64,000 nt of DNA, taken from Lepraria neglecta (taxonomy: Eukaryota; Ascomycota; Lecanoromycetes; Lecanorales; Stereocaulaceae). The stretch's first letter is position 1, and the number at the start of each line of letters is the position of its first letter. Both the position numbers and the translations under genes were made by a program. Under the pieces are notes generated by a model. The model did not search any database and was not told the origin of the DNA. It saw nothing but the letters and a program-made list of their open reading frames with translations. The DNA is taken from assembly GCA_033220425.1 (NCBI GenBank), contig CM065651.1, positions 3,100,001 through 3,164,000 on the forward strand, written 5' to 3'. This document shows, piece after piece, positions 45,729 through 57,970 of this stretch.

Positions 45729-48700
45729 GCTGTCGAATTGATGGTGAGGATGGAAAGGCTGCGAGTAGCTCAGTGAATCAAAAGAGAAGTGTTGAAAGAA
45801 TTGTCGACGGGAACTTGCATAACTTTATAGCTATTCGCCGCAAGGCCGCAGCTGCAGGCGATTTTTGCCAAGAGGGCTGTCACTGCTACCGAATTCTGCA
45901 TCCTGTATCGGAGTTGGGGTGGAGGGCAAATGAGAAGCTGAAGCGTTATCGGTGCCTTTTTGCACTGTCAAACATAAGGCACATCGCGCCACGAGTTCTG
46001 GAATGTTGGGGGTCATCATGATCGACGCTGGCCAATGAGAGGGTGGGTAGGCGAAGAGGAAAGGTAGGGCGCCATAATCTGCTGGTGAAAGGATCCTGAA
46101 GGTTGTCATCAAAGACAAAAGATTGCGCTGATTGCGAACATGCTACTTGGCTAGCGAGATCGAATCAAAATGCAGGGACGTTCCCGGTCCGCACGGAACA
46201 CGACTAAAACCGACCTTTGCAGGCCCCCACAAAGCTTAGCGAAGATGCTTTGGCCAACTCAAAAAGCCACCATAACGGGGCCGCCGCTAAGGCCATCCCG
46301 GGGATGCGATAAGAGATGTTCCTACCAGCGAGGCACGGGGATCTTACTGTCACCACGAGTACAAATCTGCAGCACTTTGATAGACACCAAATCAAATCAC
46401 TCATATATCTGCATGTATCCCACGCCCAATATCCGTGAAGCGAGTCCATAACGTCAAAGGTGTCAGCTCACCGGTTATATCCGGGGCCCGCGTGCACATC
46501 GCAATCTTTCCTTACGTGGCAACAGACGCCTAAAGTATTTTCAGCACAACGCACATCAGCTTGGCATTAACAATCATAACTCTCGCCCTCGTCTTCCTTT
46601 GATTCCTTTCTTTCTTTCTGCAAGATGAGCTGGCATTAACAATGAAGATACTCCCCCACCTCTGCAGCTAGTTAAAAACATGTAGCAACGCCGTCTTGGC
46701 AGCAACGATTTTCCCGCCAAGCCCAAGCTCAGACGTTTGCTTTCGTACGTAGGCTTTGTGACTTCGGACAGCAACGCCACGACGTCTTTAATCTTACTGG
46801 GATGCCGCATCTGCGGGAGGTGGTGGCGATCAATTTGCAGCACGCATGAATAGGAAGATTAATGATATAAGGTAGGCCTATGACACGCGCAGGGCTGTTC
46901 TATTCTGGTCCAAATACAAGCGCAATCACCACGCTCAGACCAAATAGGCGACAAGATGCTGGTAGCTCTTGTAAAGTCGTGGGGTTCAGGCTGTGCGCCA
47001 AGTGTCATAGGGTATCTTGCCTTGGGTAGATTAAACCAGCAGGCTTCAGCGTGGCGGTGATAGCTTCTTCCTTGTGCACTCGAAATTTTAAACTGATCAC
47101 TTGTTAATTCTTTTTTTTTCGAGACCTAGCGGCCAACTCATGAGCTCCTGCGCCTCGTACGTATCCGTCCGCTCCTCAAACTGCAGGTGCCCGTCATTGG
47201 AGGAGGAAGTGGTCCGCGGACCTTACTGAATTGGATGTACGAGCGGAGAGGATGCAGTGTGGTTGCTCGCAGCGATGCTAACGGCAGGGAGCGTGAGGAG
47301 GAGATGAAGGCGGGTCTTGTTGTCTGGTTGAGCGTGTGGGTCAAGATGGTACATCTCCAGAGCGCGAGCCAGATCTAGAGGAGTGACTGTATAGTGATGT
47401 TGTCGCGTATGTTAGCAACCTTGATCTTCCGAGGCGTCCTTAGAGCGAGACAATATGGATTGTATTGAAGATTTCCAACTGGTAGCCAAAGCCTCCCCAA
47501 GAAGCTCAATTGTTACAGTACTGAACAGGCAAAGCCCACAAGCGGTGCCGTAGCACCTCACACGCGTGCTCAGGTTCGAAGAAGGTGACGTTGAAATTGC
47601 CTACATAGGTAATTAAAGCCAAGGTGTGACCAAGCAGATAAGACTTCCCTAACGGTTGGTTCAAAAGAGGTAGTGTAAACGTCACACAACGCCAAGAGCG
47701 CCTGCCGCCAATCTCGCGCTCCTATAGATAACACAGCCATGTCCTTGGAATTCCTGGATCGTGGTCCCAGAGCGGCAGCACTAAATCTTATGTGAACGTC
47801 AATGGAAGAAAGTTGGGGCCTTTTAGAGCAAGGACATTGCTCTAGCGAGCTGCAAGCGCTGTGTAAGGTAAAAGTGATTGAACGGCGTCTCTCGGCAAAA
47901 GCTTGTAGATAAGAAATCCTTCAGCGTGAGGTAGAATAGAAAAGCGAAACAAGCAGAAGCTCTAATGGCGGAGCCGGTGGGACAAGACGGCGTAGGTGCT
48001 GGCCAAAAAAACGTAGAATCCTTGTGTCTTTTCTTGAAGGAGATCGAGAGAGAAAGAAAGGAAGGAAGGAAGGACAGATGAAAATATGGAGAGCACCATT
48101 CGGAACAATCGGACACCTAATCTAAGTCTTAAAGAGTCTATCACTATTTGTCAAAAAAGGAACCCGATGGATGCAGGAAGGAGAGACCGAGCATTGCCAC
48201 TAGGAACCCAATCCAGAAAGTGAGCTCTACCCGCTTAGTCATTCAACACACTAGTCTAAATTGGTCCGATACTCAAAATTTTGAGAAAATTTGGTTTTCG
48301 ACTTGAGCCATACGAGACATATGAAGAGCGAATTAGTATTGTAATCGCTATTCAGCAATTTCGTTGCTTTCACAGCCGACTTGGATAGGGACAGCCCACA
48401 GGACATTCTCCCTTCGGACCAAAATCTGCCATCTCTTAACTGTGATTTAGCAACAGCCTATGACTGAAAAAGGCCGTTCTGGAGTCATAGATCTAGCTTT
48501 GTGTAGAATTTCTTTTAGAAAAAGCATTTAGTTGCAGCTGTTTCCTAGCTTTTTGGCCAAGCCAAAGACTGGATTTTTTACCCTCGGATAAAGATCTGAA
48601 ATAGGAACATTCGAAGTGTGACAATATTATCAGCATCAAAGCGCAGGATTGTCAATTTACTGGCCTCGAAGTGCGACAAACTCACAAAAGCGCTTCCCGG

Positions 48701-48945
48701 GAGACCATGGTATCAAGGTGGATTCTCTTCTAAGGAGAACTACAGAAAGAGGACCATCCCGTGTACTGGTTCCACGGCGACACTAGCTTTGTCACATTCA
48801 CTTGGGAGGAAGGCCGAACACAACAATCACAGCAACCTCGGTGGGCTAGCTGACACAAGGATCGCAACAGCCCTTATCTCTGTATTCCTCTTCTAGCCTT
48901 GGACAAAGCCTTTATTTTCCTTACCATTGACAAGTCGGCATCATA
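45729..48945. other. long intergenic region between divergent mep and deoxyhypusine synthase genes
   Basis: About 3.2 kb without a supported gene. It holds the mep promoter (GATA-type words at 45946 and 46308), T-runs at about 47109 and poly-pyrimidine at about 46600, and a GAAA/GGAA simple repeat at about 48052-48075. The plus frame 48618-48896 and minus frame 46843-46574 have no domain or splice support. The GC content drops from about 48150 on. The last 50 bases (TTATTTTCC, then TTACCATTGACAAG) are the leader of the next gene. Confidence 0.45.
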
Positions 48946-50090
48946 ATGGCAGACTCAACCACAAACGGTGTGCCCAACGGCCAAGCTCCAACCCGCTCCA
49001 CAGACGCTGTCCTGAAACCCTCCGACCCAGTCCCAGAAGGTGTCCATAAAGTCAGCGGCATAGAGTTCAACGATTACAAAGACCGAGACATCACCGCTAG
49101 CGAACTAGTGGCCAATATGACAAACATGGGCTTCCAGGCTAGCGCCGTCGCTGATGCTGCCCGCATCATTAACAATATGAGAGACTATCGCGACCCAGAG
49201 GAAGGTACAAAAACCACAATCTTCCTGGGCTACACCTCTAACCTCGTCTCCTCGGGTCTTCGGTCCATACTCCGCTACTTGGTCGAAAATAAACATGTTT
49301 CTGCCATCGTGACTACAGCCGGCGGCGTCGAGGAAGATCTCATTAAATGCCTCGGAGACACTTACATGTGCTCTTTCTCAGCTATAGGCGCAGAGCTAAG
49401 AGAGAAAGGTATGAATCGTATTGGCAACCTCGTGGTGCCGAACAGCAATTACTGCGCCTTTCAGGACTGGGTGATTCCGATCTTTGATGCTATGCTCGAA
49501 GAGCAGGAAGCTAGCAGGAACGATGAAGAGCCTCTTGTCTGGACTCCCAGCAAAGTCATCGCCAGACTTGGCAGGGAAATTAACAACGAAAGTTCCATCT
49601 GCTACTGGGCCTACAAGAACAATATCCCAATCTTCTCACCAGCCCTCACAGACGGCAGTATTGGTGATATGCTCTATTTTCATACCTGGAAGACCGACCC
49701 TAAAGTCCTGACCGTCGACATCACGCGCGATATTCGGCGCATCAATGACATTGCTATGAAAGCTCAGAGGTCAGGCATGATCATTCTTGGCGGCGGGCTC
49801 ATTAAGCACCACATTGCTAATGCAAATTTGATGCGCAATGGGGCTGAGCATGCTGTTTACATCAATACAGCACAGGAGTTTGATGGTAGTGATGCGGGTG
49901 CGAGACCAGACGAGGCTGTCAGTTGGGGGAAGATTGCTGCTGATGGCGAGTCGGTAAAGGTGGGTCACCATTAGAACATGGTACTTTAGACAAGAGCTGA
50001 TGACAGTAGGTCTATGCCGAAGCTACAGTGGTGTTTCCACTCATCGTGGCAGCTACGTTTGCGAAGGCCAGTCAGAAAGGCGAAGATTGA
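48946..50090 (+). CDS. dys1: deoxyhypusine synthase
   Basis: Predicted 364 residues in two exons (48946-49959 and 50010-50090). The enzyme transfers the aminobutyl group of spermidine to one lysine of translation factor eIF5A, using NAD, in the cytosol. Family blocks are clear: [110 protein letters not shown] and the active-site lysine in SWGKI (residue 329). The C-terminal exon gives [19 protein letters not shown], the last conserved helix, so the 50-nt intron is well supported. The N-terminal ~30 residues are poorly conserved. Confidence 0.97.
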
Positions 50091-50209
50091 GTTGGTCACT
50101 TCGACCTGAATGGTGTACGCCATCCATGCCCAGTTACACCAACATGCCTTCTGGTAAAGACCAGCTACCAAATTTTGATGTTCACTCTCCAAACATCTGG
50201 TCGCCATCG

Positions 50210-50560
50210 AGACCATCCTCTTTTGAGGTTTCCGATCTTCCAGCTTTCACTCTCTTCCGCTCAATGCCGCACCGAGACTTCTTTGACACCTTTCGGCCCT
50301 CCATAGCCGTTACCAGCCGTGGAAAGATCGCCACTATCCCGTCTTGAGGTTTCTGGGCTTCCGTCTTTGAGTGTCCTCCGGCCAGACCGGATATGGTTGA
50401 CTATTCTGTATTGAGGTTTTCAAATTTCCGAATTTGAGCATCTTCCAGACAAGCCGAGCACTAAGTCCTCTCCAACGGCTACTATCCTGCTTTGAAGTTT
50501 GAGGATCTCCAAGTTTGAGCGTCCTCCGGTGCTGCCGGACGGATGCTAGACATGAGAGTG
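50210..50560. repeat. degenerate tandem repeat downstream of deoxyhypusine synthase
   Basis: Four or so decayed copies begin near 50219, 50339, 50408 and 50490. Each has (C/T)TTGAGGTTT or TTGAAGTTT, then 8-10 bases, then CTTCC/ATCTCCA, then TTTGAG(T/C)GT(C)CTCCGG in the better copies. The period drifts between about 70 and 120 bases. It lies in the spacer between two convergent genes. Confidence 0.5.
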
Positions 50561-50849
50561 TTGGTATAATTGATGATCCTCTACCGAAGAAAGGAATGAC
50601 TGTGCCTATCATTAGAAAAACTATAATACAAAAGCGCCCATCTATCCATCCGAAGTCAGTCATCAAGGCATGTGCCTTTCCCAACACCGCCGCTCTCAAT
50701 GGATGATTACATAATGTATGAGTAGGATCGTAATCATCGTCTCGTCGTACCACTGCACCACAAAGCACTTCTCCTGCCACCCCACCTCACCTCCCTTCCC
50801 TTCCATCCATCCTCCCCTCTCTGTCCGTACACCTTCAGCGTTCCTCATC

Positions 50850-53800
50850 TTACGTCCTCCAAATCCTCACCACAGCCCTAACATTCCTCCTACAAACCGG
50901 ACACTGATCCACCTGCCTCGCACACTCCTCACAAGCAACCACATGCCCACAATCGTAAAACAGCGCATCCATCTCTCCCTCATAGCAAATCTTGCACAAA
51001 TGCGTCTCCTCGTCCGCAACCTCAAACACCATATACCCCTTCCCATGTCTCTTCCTCTTCTTGAACCCCCCTGTATACACGTTGCCAGTCTTCGCGTAGA
51101 CCATTTGCCCTTGCCCGTTGGGTTCGTTGGCTTTCCATTCGCCAGTGTAGGTGTCTCCGTTCGCGTAGGCCATGGTGCCTTGGCCTGACTTGTCACCGGC
51201 GGTGAAGTTGCCGGTGTACGCGTCGCCGGCTAAGGTAATGAGGGTGCCATCACCGTGAGGCCGGCCCATGGAGAGGGAGCGGGAATTGTAAGGGTGGCCG
51301 AAGTAGGAGCTTGTGACGTGGGTTTGGAAGTAGGTGGGGTTGTCGTGGCCGTGGAGGTATTGGAAATAGTCGATAGGGTTGGTGCACTTGCCCTCGGCTT
51401 CGAGAACGGCGACCCTAGAGATTTTAATTAGCGAAGTGCTCTCATTACCTCTAACTGAAGCTTACTGTGCAGCAGTTGGATGACGCTGAGCAATAATGAT
51501 ATTGCCGTCAGCGCCATCAAACTCGGTCTCGAAGGTCGCGTTTTGTTTCACCTGATCTTTGGGCCGGATCTCGAGACCTCGCTCATGGAAGAGGTCCCAC
51601 GACTCCTGGGCGTCAACTTTGAGTAGCTTCTTTACCTCTTCTACAATCTTGGCTTCGCTCTTGGCCAGATGTCCACATACTCCACGCAAGCTTTGGCTTT
51701 CAGTGTCAAAGACCTTGAGGAGGAAATAAGTCTTCTTGACAGGCGCAGGCTCGGAGCTTTGAGCTTCACTTCGTTGCTGCAGCAGTAAACGGGCATGGGC
51801 CTGCGCAGCGGCGAGTGCTTCTTCCATGCCTGGCGCATCAACGTTCTGGGCATTCTGTCGGGTTGCTTCTGTGGCTTCAGCCATCTCAGTGTCATCTCCG
51901 CTAGTCACCGCTTGGGACACTTGATCTATCGCAGCCTCGGAAGCTCTTATGGCAGACATCAGCGCAGATCTTCGGGCCGCTTCTTCATCAACCTGGGCAA
52001 AATCCTCCTCGGTAAGGAGTCGAGCAGTTGGTGTCGCAGTGGCTACAACAGGATCGGCTTCCCCAGGGATCAGCCAAAATCGAGAGCCTCCAGTGCGGTG
52101 GACTAGCTCTTCTAGTGACTCAGATTTGTGAGTTTCAAATGACAAGAGCTCTGGATACGTTTTCCTGCTAGGAGCTAATGTATTCATAGGCCACAACCTG
52201 ATGTTTTGGCCAAGTCCTTCAACTTCGACCAGGGCTTTCCTGAGTTCGTCAAGCGTGGTCTTGGGAGCAAATTTGAATTCTTTCACCCATTCCGCACCGT
52301 TCTGCTTCGCCCATGGATCACAGAGTCCTCGGCCTGTATAATCCTGGAAGAGCTCTGAGGAATAGATGCACACTGGCATACGTTCCATCATAGTTTCTTC
52401 AGTGTCTTTGCTCTCTAACGGACCATCCGCCTCTGACGCCGACGGGACTTGAACTTCGTCGGTACTCATCTTGGGTCCTCTCCGATGCTTGAAAGGAGTA
52501 CAGAGTACACTTGAGAGCAGGTCCTTCCGAACATACATTGCAATATATGCAACGGCTGCAGTCCCGTCTGCACTATCACCAGATCCTTCATGAGCTTGCA
52601 CTGCTTTCATCGTTGTCAAGATCTCGACTTTCCGAGGGCTGTTGTCACCGCCATACTTCACCCATCTTGTTCCAGGTCCCTCTGGTCGTATGACGGAGTA
52701 GTACTCCTTGGACTCCAAATCCCCTGAATGGACAATCATGCCATAGAGAGAGTACTCATGGGAATTGAAAATGATGTTCTCGTTCAGCTCAATTCTATGG
52801 GTAAGCTTCTTCCACTTTCTTACATTTGAAAAATAGCTTTGGCGATGGAGTTCGATCTGAAGAACAGGAGGACTTTCAACATGAATTTGGCTCTCGCCAG
52901 CAAAACTCCTCCATAATCGAAAGGCCCTCGAGAGCTCCAGGCCGGCCAAGTCGATCGTTTTCTGAACGCTGTTGGGCTCGGAATCGTAAATCTCCAACTG
53001 ATTATGACGGGGTGATGGCTGATATTTGACGCTCAAATTATCGTGATTGAATGGGTCAGGTTGCTTGAGAAGAAGGACATCGTTGAGCTCATTGTTATTC
53101 GGAGAGTTGCATTCGGCTACGGTATTGAGACCGGATGCTTCATAGTTGAGTATGCGCCGCAAAGTCTCCCAGATCATCACAACGTCCATCTTAGAATCAA
53201 CACCCGCACCATAGAAGTTCAGGATATTAAGGAAGTTGCTTAAGTAGAGCTCATGCTCTTCTGTCGAGGAGATGTGTTCATCTGCATCCACAATGTCTTG
53301 TAGCTCCTCAAACGCTGGTCTCTGCCGTAGTTTGGCTTCCCATACTGGATCTGGGATTTGCATGTTCCGGATGAGATCGACGACGGGTGACAAGTGTAGC
53401 CAGGAAGACAAGGCGGCAATCATGGCACTTGAATAATGACATTCGAAAGCCCGAACGCCAGTCATAGCCAGACAGTCCCATTCGGATTTATCCTTCGGAG
53501 GATGCCACCACAGGGCCTTAGTATCATCCTTTATCGTGCGGATATATGCAGTAAACGCAAGGGTATCGTTGCGGAGAAGTGCTTGTCGTTGGTATCGCTG
53601 GCGCTTGTGTATTTCGTCCCAAGGACCATGGAATCGGGTCCAACCCCAATCTGGGTTGTCATTGTAGTAACGATGGCAACCTTTCTGGCTGGCATTTACT
53701 CGGGGTTCGTCAGGATTGTAGATGACACAGCTTATTTGAGCGGCAATGCCCCACGGCTCTTCCTCTTTATGTTTGCTCTCCTTAGGTGGTGTTGGTGTCG

Positions 53801-55199
53801 CTTCCATGTCCTCCTCTGGTGCACTAGGCGCATCATTGACGCTGATTGACGAAGCAGGCTCGTCGGCCGCAGGTGGAGGTGGAGGTGGAGGTGGGTTGCT
53901 CGTTTCACCCTGCTCTGCGTCTGCTACAACACTGGGCCCTTGATCGGCATTCGAAACTTCTTTAGGGACTTCAGCCTTCTTTGCCGCAGCCTCGAGCTCC
54001 TCCCAGGGAGTAGGCGAGCACTCAATGTAGATACTCAATTGCTCAGTACCGTCGTTTCCATGCGGATAATATTTGATGTTCCAGTAGTATCCATCAATGA
54101 ACTCAGACGGGGACCTCATAATCTTTTCCCTGTTTGGCTTCTCCGGAGTTCCATGTACCCCAGTCACAGTCCAGGTAATACGATGGCCCTCGCTAGGGAC
54201 GTACTCAGGGTCATCAAGCGCTTCGAAAGCCTTCTTTTCCCAATATTCATGATCTAAAGCACTGACCTCTTCCACATTCTCCTCGATGATCTTAAGCTCA
54301 CGTTCGTCGGGTGCCGATGTATCTTCCTTGAGGTTTGCCCAGAAGGGGTGCTCTTCTTCATCCTCGGACTCGTCGCTATCATCGTCATCCCTCTCACCCT
54401 CGTCTTCTGCATGACGCTCCTCACGTCCCTCACGCCTCCTCTCTTGCCTCGCCCTGTCAGCCCTACGCATATCTCCTAGAGCTGCTAGCTCTCTCTCAGC
54501 AGCTCGTAGTCTTGCTTCTCGTTCCTCAGGTGTATTTGCTTGTCCTGCTGTATTGACAGCTTCCACAACTTGGACAGCGTCCACGTCGCTGGTCGGCATC
54601 TGCACATGTACAAGGCGGAGAGCAGTTGATTCTCCGGTGGCTTCGTTTGTGAGGATGTCTATACTGGTCTGCGGAGGTGTAGGAGGCCGTTCGTCAGTGG
54701 CAGGATTATCTGGAGATGTGTCCATTACTTCATCGTCTATTGGAGGTGGTGCGTTCTCATGTATCGGGGGTGATATATTGCCCGGGGCAATAGGGCCTCC
54801 CTCTGATGATCCAGCCTCTGGCGTATCTGCCTCTGGACCTGACTCCGAGTCCTCATCCTCTTCGTCTGTTTCCATTCTATCATGGTCTTGTCCCTCGACT
54901 TGTGGTGCCGGTGGTGGGCTGCTGGGGTGGTTAGCCCCACTGGGTGAAGCAATGATGGTTGGAGGAGGAGGCGGTGAGGCACTCATGTTTCGAGGACTTC
55001 GATGGGCGTTGGGAGGTGGCGGTGACCTCGAGTGTTGACTGCTCATGGCTGCTTCGAGGATGAAGTGAGGTGGAGGCGGTGTTGAGGCTTCGGGCGTAGC
55101 GTAACGAAGGTGTCGTCGTTGCTGGTGGTTGGGATTCTGGGGAGGTTGACCAAGCGGAGGTAGGTCGTCATCAGTACCACTCATGGTTGCCTCTTCCAT
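50850..55199 (-). CDS. MATH + USP-like + USP7-tail-like + MORN + RING protein
   Basis: Predicted 1432 residues in two exons (55199-51466 and 51414-50850; 51-nt intron). The start MEEATMSGTDDDLPP is the first ATG of the frame. Residues 1-330 are Pro/acidic and disordered. About 335-570 is MATH-like (RITWTVTGVHGTPEKP, DGYYWNIKYYPHGND, QLSIYIEC), split by a proline-rich insert. About 580-880 resembles a ubiquitin-specific protease: a Cys-box relic (GVRAFECHYSSAMIAAL) and the late strand pair (YSLYGMIVHSGD, EYYSVIRP). The usual GHY histidine is replaced (KEYYS), so it is probably not an active protease. About 1150-1245 resembles the USP7 C-terminal region (YFLLKVFDTESQSLRGV, GNIIIAQR). MORN repeats (YTGNFTAGDKSGQGTMAY, YTGEWKANEPNGQGQMVY) and a C3HC4 RING (CKICYEGEMD, CGHVVAC, CPVCRR) end it. 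The RING predicts an E3 ubiquitin ligase. Confidence 0.85.
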
Positions 55200-55664
55200 G
55201 GCGGTTGAGGACCGAGAGCAAAGAGAACAAGGAAAAGGAAAGCACCTCCGGAGTTGCAAAAGCAAGTCAATGATTGGTAGTGGTTTCTAGTTACGGCTTA
55301 AGCGGGAGACAGTTCTGGGTGAAGGTTGAAGAAGGCAGGCCTCAACGGATGTCGAATCTTTATGCGGGGTCATCGGCTTTTCAAAGATGAGGCTGCAGCT
55401 TATGCAAGGTTTGATATATGATTCAGAGTTGTGTCATACGTACTCAGCGTGCAGGCAGCTTCAAAGTTCCAGGGCGCAGTAGTAGCAGGAGCGGGCAGGG
55501 ATTGGCCCCTAAACGTGGGGGCTTGGAGTGACTTTAGGCGCCGATAGTGCTGATAGTAGTGTAAGGCTACCCGCTAGAGGCCGTTATTGTACATTGATAC
55601 ATAAAGATCTGCAATCACGAAGCAAGAAGGCATGTGAATGACCAAGCTTCAATTACGTCAATTG
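55200..55664. other. intergenic, upstream of the MATH/RING gene and 3' of Nop2
   Basis: About 465 bases. Both flanking genes are on the minus strand, so this is the promoter of the MATH/RING gene and the 3' UTR of Nop2. No other feature seen. Confidence 0.45.
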
Positions 55665-57770
55665 CTATTTCACTCTCGTAGTAGCTGCTTTCACAATTGG
55701 TGCTGAGCCCGCTGATAAATTTGCCTTGGAAACTTTGACCCCATTTGACTGAGCAGCATCTTCAGACTTCTTTTGGCCATTCGCAGGCCTCTTCCCGTTC
55801 ACTGCCCTAGGATTTATGCCCTTCCTCCTCATCCTATTCCTCTTTGCCTTTTCGATATACTTCTCATCCTCCGACTCATCGAAGCCGCCAAAAGCACCCG
55901 TTTCCTCTTCCTCATCCTCCGTAGCAATCGGTGTCCGGTCCACCATCACCACATCTTCACGATTCCTTGCCCCATTTGAGTCTCCATCCTTCACTATTGC
56001 TCCTGGTGAAGGAGCGACCTTCTTGAACTTGCTAACGAAAAAGCCATCGACGTTGTAAGCTTGCGGATAGAACCTCTTCGTCATCTTCATCTTTGGATCA
56101 AATTGCTTGCCCATGTAGCTCACGAATCCGTCCACACCAAATGTCAGGCCAGTATCGACAAGTTTGACATTAGGCCGCTTGGTGAGTGCGTATTGCACCA
56201 CCTGCTCGTTCTCCTCGACAGTGACGCTGCACGTTGAGTAGACAATATACCCTCCTGTCTTGCTCGTGTGATCTACCGAGTCGATGGCACAAAGTAGGAG
56301 CTGCTTCTGTAAGTGAGGTAGTTGCATGAAATCTTTCTCCATCTTGTTCGTCTTGACACTAGGATCTTTAGCTATCACCCCTGTACCAGAGCATGGGGCA
56401 TCCAGCAGTACGCGGTCAAAGCCGCCAATCACTCTCGGGAATTCTTTAGCGTCGTAGTTGCACACGATAGTATTTTTGACACCGAGTCGGTGAATGTTGC
56501 CTATCAGACCCTTCGCTCTGGACTTGTTGCTATCATTCGCAAATATGGAACCAGTGTTCTTCATCAGGGCAGCGATGTGGGTAGTCTTTCCGCCAGGAGC
56601 GGCGGCCATATCCAGTATTCGCTCTTGTTCTTGAGGCGCGAGGGCCATGACGGGAAGAAAGGAGGAGGCAGCTTGCAGAATATAATGGCCAGCAAGGTAC
56701 TCAGGCGTAGCTCCCAGAGGCACTTGACTCTCGAAGACCTGGAGGCCGACCTTTGACCATTTACCCACTGGCTCGATTGTCACGCCTCGGTTGATGAGTG
56801 ACTGTGCTAGTTCTCGACGATGAGTGCGGAGGGTATTTGTACGGATGACAACAGGACGGGCGGACTCGTTGGCTTCGAAAAACGCAAAGGCTTCTCGGGG
56901 CGGGAACAAGTTGAAGAGCTTTTCGGCGAGGTAGGGGGAGTAGTCGTAGTATAGGCATATGTCTTTGAGTAGTTGGGCTGTGTATTCTGCTCTTGATCGA
57001 CCTTCTTCGGCTAGTTTGGAGAAATCATCCAGGACACGGATGGTATCTGTGATCCGGGACCGTAGCAGTTGTAGGTCAGGTGCCAATCTTGAAGCTGCAC
57101 CTTCATCTTCGTCCTCATCTTCCAGCACCTTCGGTCTATCACCATCGATGTTCGTTTGTAGTGCTGCTTCTTCCAGCTCCAACTGTGCCTCAGCTGCATC
57201 CTCCTCTTGTTCCAGGTCCAATTTCCTTGACAATCCCGCAATATTTGCAGCAGTCAATTTCTCCTCAGCATCAGACTCATCTTCATCCTCAGAAAACCGT
57301 GCTCTTTCTTGTTGTGGGTCTGAATCGTATACTGAAGAACCAGATTCCAGAAATTCGTCTTGCGCATCTATGGCATCCTCGTCAACGCTACCTTCTGAGC
57401 CATCCAGTACACCTAATGGGAGCTCCTCGTCCTCGTCATCCTCTCCGCCTAGCAAATCTGCAGCATCATCGTCCGAGCTTTCATCTAGCAGTGCGCCTGA
57501 CATTATAGGTTCTTTCGCCAAGTTCCTCCCCTTCTGCGCCTGTGTAGGTTTGCCATTGGCGAAACTCCCTTTCGTAGACTTCTTGAGGCCTGAGTTCGAA
57601 GTGCCATTGGAGCCTTTCTTGAGTGGCGCTTGCGGCTTGATCTCGCCAGATGCTTTCCGCTTCTTCCCTCTTTTCGAGTCGTCGAATTCAGAAGCATTTC
57701 TCTTATTCGCTGATATCTTCCCAAGATCCGGAGGCGGGCCCTGCTTCTTCATGCGCCGGCCAACACCCAT
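55665..57770 (-). CDS. nop2: Nop2, nucleolar 25S rRNA (cytosine-C5) methyltransferase
   Basis: Intact single-exon gene of 701 residues; the ATG at 57770 gives MGVGRRMKKQGPPPDLG. The first ~230 residues are lysine-rich then very acidic (SSDDDAADLLGGEDDEDEE), typical of nucleolar proteins. The RsmB/Nop2 methyltransferase core follows: NTLRTHRRELAQSLINRG, the SAM-binding ILDMAAAPGGKTTHIAALM, LLDAPCSGTG with the motif IV Pro-Cys, and YSTCSVTVEENEQVV with the catalytic TC cysteine of motif VI. It ends with RFYPQAYNVDGFFVSKFKKV. The enzyme makes m5C in 25S rRNA and is essential for 60S ribosome assembly. The C-terminus is lysine-rich. Confidence 0.96.
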   Translation of the reverse strand: MGVGRRMKKQGPPPDLGKISANKRNASEFDDSKRGKKRKASGEIKPQAPLKKGSNGTSNSGLKKSTKGSFANGKPTQAQKGRNLAKEPIMSGALLDESSDDDAADLLGGEDDEDEELPLGVLDGSEGSVDEDAIDAQDEFLESGSSVYDSDPQQERARFSEDEDESDAEEKLTAANIAGLSRKLDLEQEEDAAEAQLELEEAALQTNIDGDRPKVLEDEDEDEGAASRLAPDLQLLRSRITDTIRVLDDFSKLAEEGRSRAEYTAQLLKDICLYYDYSPYLAEKLFNLFPPREAFAFFEANESARPVVIRTNTLRTHRRELAQSLINRGVTIEPVGKWSKVGLQVFESQVPLGATPEYLAGHYILQAASSFLPVMALAPQEQERILDMAAAPGGKTTHIAALMKNTGSIFANDSNKSRAKGLIGNIHRLGVKNTIVCNYDAKEFPRVIGGFDRVLLDAPCSGTGVIAKDPSVKTNKMEKDFMQLPHLQKQLLLCAIDSVDHTSKTGGYIVYSTCSVTVEENEQVVQYALTKRPNVKLVDTGLTFGVDGFVSYMGKQFDPKMKMTKRFYPQAYNVDGFFVSKFKKVAPSPGAIVKDGDSNGARNREDVVMVDRTPIATEDEEEETGAFGGFDESEDEKYIEKAKRNRMRRKGINPRAVNGKRPANGQKKSEDAAQSNGVKVSKANLSAGSAPIVKAATTRVK

Positions 57771-57906
57771 ATCTGCGAATGCGTCGTCGCCTTGGGTTAT
57801 GTAGCTGTGCAGACTAATTCTCCAAAATTTCAGCAGCGGATCTCAAAAAGTTCGTTGAACCTTGATAAGGCTGATTATCTTACCCTATTATTTTAAGGCT
57901 TCCCCT

Positions 57907-57970
57907 CAGCGTACACCCTGTTTCAGTAGGCGTACGCCCTATCCCACTAGGCGTACACCTTTGGCGCCTA
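57907..57970. repeat. three 21-bp tandem units at the edge of the inverted-repeat element
   Basis: Three consecutive 21-base units start with (A/C)(G/A)GCGTAC(A/G)CC: at 57907, 57928 and 57949. The last runs into the left terminal inverted repeat of the adjacent element. Confidence 0.7.

Noticed and set aside
46574-46843. 89-codon minus frame in the mep/deoxyhypusine synthase spacer
   Set aside because: Overlaps pyrimidine tracts that make a basic low-complexity end; no family or splice support.
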